Shown here piece by piece: positions 24,801-35,456 of a stretch of DNA of 64,000 nucleotides (the stretch's first letter is position 1; the number at the start of each line of letters is the position of its first letter). The notes under the pieces were generated by a model that worked only from the letters and a program-made list of their open reading frames with translations, was not told the DNA's origin and did not search any database. The position numbers were made by a program, and so were the translations under genes. This DNA is from Caprimulgus europaeus (taxonomy: Eukaryota > Chordata > Aves > Caprimulgiformes > Caprimulgidae): positions 17,745,686 to 17,809,685 of the forward strand of contig OU015527.1 in the NCBI GenBank assembly GCA_907165065.1. The letters run 5' to 3'.

Positions 24801-26739
24801 GTTAGATCTTCCTCTGGTAACTTCCTTACAGCCCTTCATACTTTCAAGGTAACACCTAAGAGGGAAAGCAAAATAATTACAACAGGAGTGCTTGTGTGCA
24901 GTACCTTCACCCCAAGCAGTAAAACAGATCAGGGTACCTCTGTCCCAGTAAGACAATGATTTGGCCTCAAACACTCATCTTCTTTACGCCCACACCACCC
25001 CCATTGCCCTCAGAGGACACGCACTGAAGGCAGAGTCTCACCTGTCAACAAGGTCTCGTGCATTTGCAAAATGAGTGCTGATGAGTCGTTAATACAAGGC
25101 AGATGTGTTGCACTGGTACAAAGTAAAAGCTAGGTTGGCAAGCTCTTCTTGATTAGGTAAAGCATAACTCTTCCCTTTCTGTATCTAGTTTACCTTTTAA
25201 AGAGTAAAGAACAGCTGCTTTAAGCTAACCTAGATTTACTGAAATCAACAGTATTTAACATCCAAGGAAGATCTGCCTCCAATGTCTTCACTGAAGTTTT
25301 TACATCAGTTTAGTTACCCTGATGAGAATTTAATGCACAGAACGCCTAGGTTTCCTGCAGTCGTCCATCTTCAGAGATGTCATTATGTCAATATGCTAAT
25401 TTAGACTGATAGGAGTTCTGTGTATTATTCTTAATATGCATTCACATTGTGCAGTGTAATTGCTCCTTTGGAGCTGATAATGGTTTTTTTTATTGCCTAA
25501 AAAACAATTTGCTGTACTGTGTTGTAATATAATCATTGCTTTATGTCGTGAATACGTCATTATATATAGTGGACCAAATTCTCTTATCAGTTAGAGTTTG
25601 TATCCATGTACAATAAAAATAAAGCCACAGAAAAAAAGGGAGTACACATGATACCACTAGGACCAAATTTTGGCCCATGCATCTTACTTGTTTTTGGGCT
25701 GTAGGGAAAACATTGAAATTATAGAATATGTAGAAAAGGCAAGTAAAGCTTGCATGGAAAATACCTGAGGTGTAATAGTGTTCATTAACTGGGAGGTCTC
25801 AGAGAGAGGCCAGATAAGGATTCACAGAGGGAAAAGGAAAAAAAACTACAGTTGCATGAGGCTTTGCAATTCTGGCATCTCCACCTTTCTCAAGAAGAAG
25901 TCATGTTCCCAATATGAAGCGCTGCTGTACAGTGTAGAAGAAGTTTTCCTTAAAGAAAGCCTGAGCTTGACACTGAAATAATTCTAGCAGAAAGAATACC
26001 TGGCTAATAATCTACTAGCTAACATATTCACCAAAATGTGGTTTAAACCTTCTCAGACAGAGAAGAGACAGGAAATAGTGCGTGCCTCATTCTCACCTGA
26101 GTGCACTGATCTCTGGGCTCAAGCTACTGGTTGAACCCCCTCCAGCTGTCTCTTCTGTGGAGTTGGTTAGAGCTTGTTTAGGTCAAGTTTTTCTGGGTCA
26201 AGGACTGAGATAGGGAGAGGGTAAGTCTCAGCTTGGGAATATGTAGGAGCTGAACACCTTGGGGGAATACTCATTAAAACTTGGGATGCTGGGAGGCTTC
26301 AGGGTCCCATCCAGAAACTATGTGTGCTAGTGGCACCTGGATGCTGCATGTGGTGCCTGGACTCTTCCTTGCTTAAGCTTTCCTTCAAAAACTGTGTATT
26401 GAATAAATAAGGAATGAGACAAGAGTATTTCAGAGGAAAATAAAAAAAACCAAACACAAACAGAATTATGAAGAAGGATGTGTTAGCTCATCGGACCATC
26501 TGAACAGAGACAGATCATGAATCACTAGCAAACTAATTCACGCTTCAACCTCAGCAGAGAATGAATTCATCCCCTGATCTATTTATATTCGGAAATAAAG
26601 TGGGGATCATACATTCAAAGCAAAGATCTCTGCCCTATTCAAGTCTGGCAGTGACACCTAGATAATCGAAGGGAACTGGGAATTTTCATATCTTCTCAGT
26701 TTCATCTACAAAACAAGCTGACAAATCCATTATCTTCCT
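21875..26739. other. AT-rich non-coding stretch
   Basis: No gene is supported. A 55-bp piece around 25571-25625 begins 'ggaccaaattctcttatcag'. It resembles one arm of old amniote palindromic repeats but is too short to call firmly. Open frames are under 80 codons. Confidence 0.5.
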
Positions 26740-26758
26740 CCCCCACCCCCTCCCCCCC
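26740..26758 (-). other. C-rich tract, possible G-quadruplex on the minus strand
   Basis: Runs of 5, 5 and 7 C separated by single bases lie on the + strand. The complementary strand therefore carries G runs of 7, 5 and 5, enough for four short G-tracts. This is seen in the sequence; folding is inferred. Confidence 0.5.
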
Positions 26759-27859
26759 AATACTAAAGGAAATAAAAGGCCATGACAGGATTGGCAATAG
26801 AATTTTTAAAATATTATATTTATTAGACAATAAATATATGTTTTATTTAATTTATTTAGAAATGTATTTTGTGTTTTTTTGTCATTAATTGTCGCTCAGA
26901 ATATAACATTTTACCATAGCAAGACTGCCATATCACAATATCTAACAAAGAAACCTAAGGAATAAGCAGCTTTAGGAAACCTAAAATAAATAAACAGTGG
27001 TAGATTGCCCTAGGCACATGCTTTTACTAATTTTGGCTTGTTGCTCTTCATGTCAGTTAGGTTCAATAAACTAGATTTCTGATAATACTTTGCTTTCTTG
27101 TGTGAGATTTCAAGAACCAGCTGACAGTTTCCTCTGTTGTCATTAGATTTTCTAGTTCCATATGGGTGTGTAAGGATCACCTTGTCTAATTCTCCTAGAT
27201 TTCTTAACAGCTAGTTTTAAACAACGCTTGGAGCAAGGCCAATAGTAGAACCCTCTACATGTAGATGTTACTTCTGTGTTTTGTCTCACAAAATGTTCAG
27301 AGGGAAGCTGAAAATATTGCCTGTTTCATCAAATTGCAAAAACAGGCTAATTAGAGCTGACTAAAGTGTGACAAAAATATCAGACAGTCAAAAAAAATAT
27401 TAGAAAATAAAGAAAGAGAGAGAAAGAAAAACCTATGATTGCATTTCTATGGGTCTTTCTTTGGGGATTAAGAAATACTTTTAGACTATTAGGTATTAAG
27501 AAGAGAAGGCTGTTCCCATTTCTTTGAGAGTCCTCTTCCTTGGAGGTAACTGTACAAAGCTGATTTCATACTTACATGAATTTCTCTTCCAGTCACTCTA
27601 CTCCAGCCACTTTCTTCTCTGTGAATCAAAAGTATGTGAGTGAAATTTCGGGCACTGTAAAGTCAGCAGGAGTTTTTCAGACTTTCAGTGGGGCCATTAA
27701 AGTCTGGTTGACTATAAGAGAGTAACTGGACAGCTAGAGCCTATATAGATGTTCTGAATATGTCCATGTGTTTCACCAAAAAAGCATGCTCTTTACTCTG
27801 TCTGGATACAAATTTTCACTAGAATATATTTTCATTCCATTCCTTAAATCTAGAATGAT
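26759..27859. other. AT-rich non-coding stretch
   Basis: A purine-rich AAAGAAAGAGAGAGAAAG-type run lies near 27411-27430. Nothing else is recognised. Confidence 0.45.
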
Positions 27860-28000
27860 ATTTGTATTTACCTGCAACAAGCTGAAGAATAATTTTACGA
27901 AACTAATTGAATGGGTGACAAGAAGGCATATGAAACTCTGTGTTTATAAATGCAAAGTAATGCACATACCAAAAAAAAAAATAAATCCCAGTTATGCATG
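27860..28000 (+). mobile_element. old CR1-type LINE reverse-transcriptase remnant
   Basis: The + frame inside the 103-codon open stretch at 27768-28079 reads 'LIEWVTRRHMKLCVYKCKVM' followed by 'HIPKKK'. This matches the CR1/jockey-type pattern (W-x5-MK-x4-KCKVMHIG) just after the reverse-transcriptase catalytic region. Only about 45 codons are recognisable and the catalytic motif is not included. This is a degraded relic, interrupted downstream by the hairpin at 28020. Confidence 0.6.
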
Positions 28001-28019
28001 TAACAACTACATAACAACT

Positions 28020-28056
28020 TCTTTTCTGAAGCAGTTGTTAACTGCTTCAGAAAAGA
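28020..28056. repeat. perfect short inverted repeat (17-bp arms, 3-bp loop)
   Basis: Left arm 28020-28036 and right arm 28040-28056 are exact reverse complements around a GTT loop. The arms contain 'cttttctgaagcagtt' and its complement. The flanking pair 28018/28058 also pairs, with a G-T wobble between. The surrounding LINE debris is heavily mutated, so a perfect palindrome here is probably recent. Confidence 0.9.
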
Positions 28057-28262
28057 GGGCTTATCATGACTATGGATAGTTCTGATAGTTAATTCAATGA
28101 CAATCAAAAAAAGGTGAGTATAATGTTAAGAACTATCAGGAAAGGTTGTGAAAATAAGCCAGGAAGCCACATTATTCCAGTGTATAAATCTATGACATAG
28201 GTCCTTCTTGAACACTGAAGAAAGTAGTTTTTTCCATCTCATAAAGGAAGTAGTTAATTGAA

Positions 28263-28390
28263 TATAAATATAATATAAACATATAACATGTAACATACAA
28301 CATATAATATATAATTAATATATAATATAATATAATATATTATATAAATAATATATATTTTATACACATATACATATATATATGTATGGA
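28263..28390. repeat. AT-rich low-complexity tract
   Basis: Degenerate TATAA/ATAT units, nearly free of G and C, with a short pure TATA run at the end (about 28371-28386). Confidence 0.85.
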
Positions 28391-28439
28391 AAAGCAACAA
28401 GAATTGTCAGGATTGACAAAGAGTTACTCTCCAAAGATG

Positions 28440-28735
28440 CAATAGAATAAAAAACTTTAGCTTGGAAAAGACATGAGTTGAAAGGGAAAAGAGAAAAAGA
28501 AAGGCCTATGAAAGCACTGATGTAACAAGGAGATAAGCAGGGAATGTTTATTCACTGTCTCATGATGTAGGGACTGGGATGTTCAATGAATTTATCAAGC
28601 AGCACATTTAATACAAACATTTCATACAGTGCATGGTTAGAGGGTGAAATTCTCTGGCACAGGACGTTGGGGGACTGGGAAAAAAAGAATTAATTTAGAC
28701 TTAGCGGATAAGTTCATTGATGACAGTTGCATACA
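28440..28735 (+). mobile_element. old CR1-type LINE 3' end
   Basis: Blocks appear in CR1 3' order. 'tttagcttggaaaagac' is followed by 'gaatgtttattcactgtctc' (28543-28562), a decayed middle, 'gaaattctctggcacaggac' (28648-28667) and 'ggataagttcattgatgac'. The last two correspond to the conserved 'wnslpxxxg' and 'dkfidd'-type regions near the end of ORF2. There are many substitutions and no usable frame. Confidence 0.6.
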
Positions 28736-28849
28736 ATATTTCTGGTGAGGAAGTAATTGGCCTGCTATTGTGTGAATACAGACCGAAAAAAGTTACTACT
28801 TTTTCTAATGAGTCAAAATTAGTTAGATCAGGCAAGATTAATGCCATAA

Positions 28850-29330
28850 GAAGTCTTAAAGATCCTCTCAGGAGAACCAATAGGGAAATGCAACTGAATT
28901 AAAGAGAATGTGAAGTATTGTAATGGAAAGAAACCATCCAGCATCCTATAACACACAAATTGGTACTTCAGGAAAAAAGTACATGCTACCATGCGTGCTG
29001 TTAAAGAAAATAAATCTGCAGCAGCTTGGCGAAAATACAGCAGATAGCAAAATGTTACGTTGTCTTAGTAGAAGTACAAGAAACACTAAAAATGGTCTAA
29101 TGTTATTTAGTGCAGAGAATGCTTTGGATACAGTGTTCAGTTCTGGCCAACCTATCTCATATTATAAAATATCAACTAACAAGAGAAAAACAAAAAATCT
29201 AGGAAGGGTAATGGAAATTATTATGACAGAAAATGCTCACTGAACAGTTATTTGGAAAGAATGTTTAGCTTTGGAAGAAAAGTCGTAAGAGAGGACTAAC
29301 AGAGCTATGTCATGGAAGTAATAGAAAAGG
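28850..29330 (+). mobile_element. second old CR1-type LINE remnant
   Basis: A new set of CR1-like blocks restarts here. 'gaattaaagagaatgtgaag' (28897-28916) with 'acacacaaattggtacttca' (28951-28970) looks like the region after the reverse-transcriptase domain. 'gtgttcagttctggccaacc' (29131-29150) and 'atgtttagctttggaagaaa' (29261-29280) look like the C-terminal blocks. The order is correct but similarity is patchy, and the 106-codon open frame at 28923-29243 is not in one consistent CR1 frame. It may be part of a separate insertion from the 28440 piece or a rearranged copy. Confidence 0.5.
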
Positions 29331-30541
29331 CCATCTTGCAACTCCAATTCACAAGAAAATGAATCAGAATACACGGCAAGTGATTATCTCTAAATATGAA
29401 TGAATTGCTAAGAAGAGTTATTTTGCCTTCCAGTATTGCTTAAACCACCTGATTTAAAACCACCATATACTCAGTATGAGGAAGAAAAAAGATTAGAATT
29501 ATATACTGGGTGAATCAGGAGAGTATTATAAAACCAACATATGCTTTATTTTTTTCAGTGTGTGTCCTCTTTCCAGGAGTGCAGTGATATCAGTATAAGC
29601 AACTCCTTTAAAAATCTGAAGCTATAATATTCAAAGGAACAGTATTTTTTAGGATGTTCCCCCCAGGTTTTCTGCTTTGTAGAGAAATAAATTTTAAAAT
29701 TACAACAGAAGCCAACTTCACAACTCAAAAGCCTTTTTTTTTCCCAAAGGTAGAGACTGGTGATACCCAGGAAGACTGAAGAGAGAGATAAACAGGGACA
29801 GTTCTTAAATTAGGGTTGTATGGCTTGCACACTTGACATTTTATAGGTTTAGAGGCTTCAGTCTTGTCAGCTTCACTTTTCAAGGCTTGTAGAACCAAGT
29901 TCTATTTGGTATCCTATAGTTCCCCGATCCCCTATGACAAGGGTGTTTAATTATTCAACTTTAACTGATTTCTCATAGAAATTTTCTACTTCTCCATTTT
30001 TCAAATTTTGATTGTAAAGAAATACTCTGAAAAGATTAAAATAATTTCTCTTAGAAATAAATAGCCAAGTTGCCTCCCTCAAAAATACAACTGATACCCT
30101 GCTTTTGGCTTGGAAATAACATCACTTAATAATATTTCACTTTGGCTGCTTCCCTTTTGTACATTAACTTACATAACCTAATCTTTAGAAATTTAGCTTT
30201 TGGAGTTGTTAATAATAACAGATTATGAATTTAAGCAGATCCCCATTAGTAACACTATTCATTTCAGATCCTCATTAACCTGTCAAATAAGAGTGTTGGA
30301 GTCACCACTGTAAGAATCAAAGTAGGTTCTAATAAGCTCTAATTAAGGTGAATGAAATGTCACGTTATCCTTCAGTATGTTTGTATATTAGTGAATTAAT
30401 AGCTTTCTGCTCAAATTTAGTTGCAGATACATTTTTTTTTGTTGTTGTTGTATTATATGTCTGTTTACAGAAATGGCAGGGATAATGCTATAGCCAGAGA
30501 AGAACAAATTTGTTATGAAATAAAGCACTATTCTCTCTAGA
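29331..30541. other. non-coding stretch, nothing firmly recognised
   Basis: The CR1-like character fades out by about 29450. The rest is AT-rich with no gene. Confidence 0.45.
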
Positions 30542-30875
30542 ACTACCTGAAAGGAGGGTGTAAAGAAGTGGGGGTCAGCCTGTTCAAACAAATAACAAGT
30601 AACAAGTGACAGGACAAGAGGAAATGGCCTCAAGTTGAGTCAAGGGAAGTTTAGGTTGGGCATTAGCAAGAGTTTCTTTACTGAAAGGGTTCTTAGGGAT
30701 CAAACAGGTTGCCCAGGGCAGTGGTGGAGTCCCCAGCCATGGAGGGATTGAAGAGACATATAGACATAGTGCTCAGGGAAACGGTTTAGTTGGGGACTTG
30801 TCAGTGTTTGATTAATGATTGGACCTGACATTCTTTAAAGTCTTTTGCAATCTAGGCAATTCTGTGATTCTGTGA
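30542..30875 (+). mobile_element. CR1 LINE 3' end
   Basis: Recognisable CR1 blocks in order are 'gacaagaggaaatggcctca' (30614-30633), a decayed 'ttcttcactgaaagg' equivalent, 'aggttgcccagggcagtggt' (30706-30725), 'ttggacctgacattc' and the terminal 'caattctgtgattctgtga' (30857-30875). The last is the characteristic short repeat that ends CR1. This gives the strand with confidence. It is 5'-truncated to about 330 bp and non-coding. Confidence 0.93.
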
Positions 30876-33349
30876 AAGTGCTATGCACACTGTTTATTAG
30901 AGAAGCAGTCACTGGGGTGGGGCACATGTATTTGGGGCAGTCCTTTTGTAAACACGCACACTTCATATTTGCGGACATCAACAATTCAGTGTATTCAGCC
31001 TACAGGAGACTTCAGATTTCAATTAAGTAGTTAAGAGGTCATGGTCATATACAAGGATGCATGAAGAGCTGAACTTGATGTGCAGCAACATGACAGAGTC
31101 AGATTTAAAACTCTTAATGCCAACCATCTGGTTTTGATCAGCACGACAACACTGAAATGTTCTTAAGCTTCTGTCATAAAGCTCACCGATTACCTTGGGA
31201 TAAACTTGATTGAGTCCACCAAAGTGGGTTATTAATGTTCGTGGGCTAGCTACAGAAAAAAATTGCCTCTAATGTGCAGTTGTGAAACTCAAGCACCATT
31301 TCTATTCACACAGATAACCAGCACACTGTAAAGGCTTCTTCTGAAATACCTTATGTCTGATAAAAAAGAAAAATGAAGAAAAATAGCCTATGACTATTAG
31401 GATCATTCGTGTTTCTCAGTTCATTACCAAGGATTCATCTGGCTAATCCACTGGAGGGGGTTAAAAGTGAAGAGGAGGGGCAAATGGAGTTGCATGATAA
31501 ATGGCATGTAGTTGTCAAAGTAATTACAGACAAGCATTTCTGATTTTGTGTAATTCATAGCAATACTATAGTAGGGCCCACGAATCACAATTTTTTAGGA
31601 TATACTAAGTGCAATTAGAATTTGCTGTCCATCTCTCTGCCATGTTATCTTTTCCCTTTCCTTAGTTTTGATATTGCCTTCTGCAACTTAATCACAAATC
31701 ACTGAAAGGCTGACTTGAAGTACATATTTAAAAAGTTTGGTTTGTGGGCACTAGCCTGTGCAGGCAGCTCTCCAGTGCTTCTAGTTCAATGGAACCCAAA
31801 CACTTGCTTTAACAATACTAAACTCCTGTTGTTACCAGCATCTTTCAAGTCATAAAATTTTTAATGAGTTTATTGCTTCCTAGGTATCAACAGATAGCCA
31901 CAGAACTAACAAAAATTGGACAATGAGAGGAGGGATGAGGAAGATCACTAACTTAGAAAAGGGACAAAGACAGATTGGTAACTATTCTAAGCAAGGGAAG
32001 CAAAAAGAGAGAGGAAGAGCAGAAAGGCACCATGGAGGAAGAGAGACTGGGAAAGAGATGGAGATATGGTTAAGATTGAAAACATTCACTGCTGAATGTA
32101 CCTGTTTGCAGATGCTCATTTTTTTCAAAATTCCTACCTTTCTGCTTCACGATTATATATAACTAGTCTCTGCTGAAAGGTGATTTTTTTTCCCCCTTTT
32201 GTAGTTGGAATAAAATGCATTCAGCTGTTTCTGATTTTTGTCTGAGTGAAAACACTACACTTTTCTTTTTAATAAAAAAGAGAAAAGTTGTTGCAACTGA
32301 ATTTTTTCTCCTTAGTATAACTTAGAAATGGCAAATCTTTGATATATGAAACTCAGTATGCAACTAGTCCCCAGTGAATAGTACATATTTTGCTAGCTTA
32401 TATAAGAGTTGATTGTGAAATAATGAAGTTATGAACATTTTAAAGTGTGCCCCAGGGCAAATGCAGTAGAAAATTCCATCCATGTTTAAATGGAGTTGTT
32501 AACCATAGATATGCACATGTGCATAAAGCTAATTCTCTGTTGTAACACAATACTTGTGCTACAGCAAAGATCACATTTTTATAAATAGTCAAGTATTATT
32601 CTGGATTACCTCAAAAAGGTTTTTTTCCTATCTTATTATACACCTACATGGCAATGCATTATTGACCAAAAGAATATGAAATTAAGAAGATCTTTTCATG
32701 TTGTTTGCCGCATAAAATACAGTGAGCTGCTCTGGAATAAATGGTTAGTCACTACTAGTGAGACCAGACATATTAACCCAGGCCAAACCCTCTGGGATGT
32801 TCAATCCATGGTTTTCTCCTCTTAGTTTAGTAGAATCAAACCTCAAATATAGACGAACCTGAAAAAAAATATTACTTTTCTTGTACAAATAAAATAAAAG
32901 TGTTCATTTTTGGATAATGACTTTAACAGAACTATGTTGCTGAAAGTTATTTTTTATTTTCTATAGGTTTGATCTTGTTCCCTTTGAAATAAAAAATGAG
33001 ATCGAGGCCCAAATCGATATGATGAAAATAGTGACAAGACTGTAAATATTTTATGAGGTGAATAAACTATGATTTCCTTCTAACAATTTATGTTGATATG
33101 AATGAAAAGCCATTGGAAAAAATTAGCTCATTTTGAAAAATGGTGGAGTCTATTCTCCCGGCCTACTCATGTGCAGCTGAGCTACCTCAGACTGCTAGCT
33201 ATTCAAGTTTTTATAAGCTAATCAAGGTTAGGCCTTTTTTTTTTTTTAACAAGATGGACAATATCCAAAGAAAACCCAAGTGCTGTAGGACATAATGTTG
33301 ATGAAGCGGTAGGTGACACATTTCTCTGCAGTACACCGTAGGCTCTCAT
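30876..33349. other. AT-rich non-coding stretch
   Basis: A purine-rich part lies at about 31930-32070. No gene or repeat family is recognised. Confidence 0.5.
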
Positions 33350-33470
33350 CAGACTTAACTTAAACGTATGCTCAAGTTTAAGCATTAAGTACACCATCTG
33401 AAGTGAATGGTTTTATTCAAATGCTTAAATTTAAATAGGTGCATAGGTGATTTTCTGGATTGGGGTCTGA
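33350..33470. repeat. old palindromic element, MITE-like
   Basis: Decayed inverted arms flank a centre at about 33400. The block 'tttaagcatt' (33377-33386) is answered by 'aatgcttaaa' (33420-33429), and weaker pairing continues outward. The right end 'ttttctggattggggtctga' (33451-33470) is typical of old amniote palindromic repeats built from 'gcttaag' blocks. I cannot give the family name. Confidence 0.5.
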
Positions 33471-35097
33471 CTTCTTGGGAAGGTGTTCACTGCAGATGTC
33501 TGTTAGGAAAAGCTGGAAAGGGAGTTCCTAATCATACACAGTAACTTGTGTTACTGTGACATGCTTTGTGAAGATAAGGTAAGTTATAGCACTTGAGTAG
33601 CTGCTTTGTTATTTAGAAATTAATACGTTAATTAGCTATCATAACACTGGTGTAGATTGTTCATGCTAACTAAGGGTAACGTGAGTGTCAAACCTGTGAG
33701 ATTGTCATACAGGAACAAAATGTTTCTAATAAAATATTCAGGGTTAGATTCAAGTGAACATTTACTCTCTCGGTTTTTGCAGACTTCTTCCTGAACATTG
33801 CACTATGAATTGGCCAGGCCTCCATAGTGGACGAAAATACAAGAAAAAATTCTTCTTGTATTTTCACTTGTAAAAACAGTTGACTTTTTTTTTCAGTTTC
33901 TAGTAAAGTAAAGTTCTAGGTATGAATGAAAAATGAAGATAGTATTTGAGCTCGTAGGACCACAAAACTGTGGACACTTGCTAAAGGCAAGTGCATCTGT
34001 GGAGTGAGCAGTAATTGGTATTACATTTTGTAGAACAACACTACAGGGTACTTCATGATGGAAGGTACTATATGTATGTAAGTTATTACTGATGCTAATG
34101 TGATTAAACAGTGTAAACTTCTACTGTCACACCGTGAGAATAAATTGTAGTTAATATTTTTACCAATTTTTCCAAATATACATTTCTCTGCTATCCTGGC
34201 ACAGCATCTGAATTAAGCTAAGTAAGGATTTTTTAATTTCCTACCCTTGTTCTGTGTGCTTTTGATTATAATGCAATTTTCCTTGGCAACAGACACAGCT
34301 TAAAATTGTATTCCATGCATATAATTTTGAGTTAGAAACAGAAAACCCAGAGTGTACTTTTCAGTGCATCTATTTTAGTTGTTGCTTGAGATGTGTGCAA
34401 TTGGAGATCATTTAACTTATGAAAGGATATATTTTAAAAGATTAAGTTTTAATTATAAATTATACAGGAAAACTCACAGTGTGGAGTAGTTGCAAAATAA
34501 AACACTTCTATTTAGCATGGTTGCAAAACATAAGCTGCAACAATGGGTAATGTTCATTGATTGGCCATGTTTTATATACTGGAGCATACAGAATGCTGTT
34601 TGAAGACAGAAAACTCCAGCCTTTTGATTTTGTCTTTAATAGGGCTGTCTTGATTACATAGCACAAGCAATGATAAGCTTGATTAAATGACTTTATTTCA
34701 TTGAAGTCTTTAAATAGCTGAGCACGTAATTTGTAGCTTAATCTACTCAGTTACCTTTGTGTTACTATGGCAATAAAATACACACTGAAATGACATTTGA
34801 CATTATTTTAATTTTTGTAATTTGCAATCAAGACAGTGCTATGAGTGTGCTTTATTTTAAGAAGGCTTGGGAATAACAGAAATGTAAATAACATCTTCCC
34901 AGTAGCCATAAATCATAGTAAAATATATGTATTGGTTACATTGGCTTTTGAAAACAAGTACATTACTTGGAATTACTTGAATAGCTCCCTGTGGACATCA
35001 GTTTAATGGTCAGTGTCAGTCTGAATGCAAGTAGAATATTGGCACTTAATTGAAAAGGAGTTGGAAAGTATATAGAAAACACCATCTCAGTCATTGT
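33471..35097. other. AT-rich non-coding stretch with one hairpin
   Basis: It contains the 13-bp-arm hairpin listed separately at 33833-33865. No gene is seen. Confidence 0.5.
33833..33865. repeat. short inverted repeat (13-bp arms, 7-bp loop)
   Basis: 'gaaaatacaagaa' (33833-33845) is exactly complemented by 'ttcttgtattttc' (33853-33865). On its own it could be chance or a template-switch product. No T-run follows in a way that would suggest a terminator, which is not expected in this genome anyway. Confidence 0.85.
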
Positions 35098-35456
35098 CTA
35101 AACCCCATTTCTTGAATACTGCACTTGGGTTCTACTTGTTTTTCTCATAAAAAATACAGAAACATAACCAAGAAAGGTCACATATGTGATCAGATGTGTG
35201 GGGTCTGCATGTGAAATAGTCTAGAATGATACTGATTGGATGAGAGGTGTCAAGACAAAGATGTATAAAATGATAAATGTAAGTAAGATTATTTATGGAT
35301 TCTCAAAATAAGAGGGGACTGCAAGCTTAAAAAAATAGAAAGACATTTTTTCATGGGACATATAAAAATGAAGACTGAAGGATTACCGCAGAAGATTGAA
35401 TGTATAAATAAGTTTAAAAAGAAACTGGAAGATAGATTTGCTGGTGACCATTAGAC
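35098..35456 (+). mobile_element. old CR1-type LINE 3' region
   Basis: Blocks in CR1 order are 'cttgaatactgcacttgggt' (35111-35130) as the 'leYC-x-W' region, 'gtcaagacaaagatgtataa' (35250-35269) as the 'aaaatcatga' step, and 'gcttaaaaaaatagaaagac' (35325-35344) with 'attttttcatgggacat'. Last come 'gattgaatgtataaataagt' and 'agaaactggaagatagattt' (35420-35439), equivalent to the end of ORF2. The order is complete and on one strand, but substitutions are many. This is an old insertion with no coding capacity. Confidence 0.65.

Noticed and set aside
25571..25625. Possible arm of an old palindromic amniote element
   Set aside because: Only one arm is visible over about 50 bp, which is insufficient to separate from chance.
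27768..28107. Plus and minus frames both containing a similar SFLKQL-x-TASEK peptide, suggesting a conserved peptide
   Set aside because: The similarity arises because the 28020-28056 palindrome reads the same on both strands.
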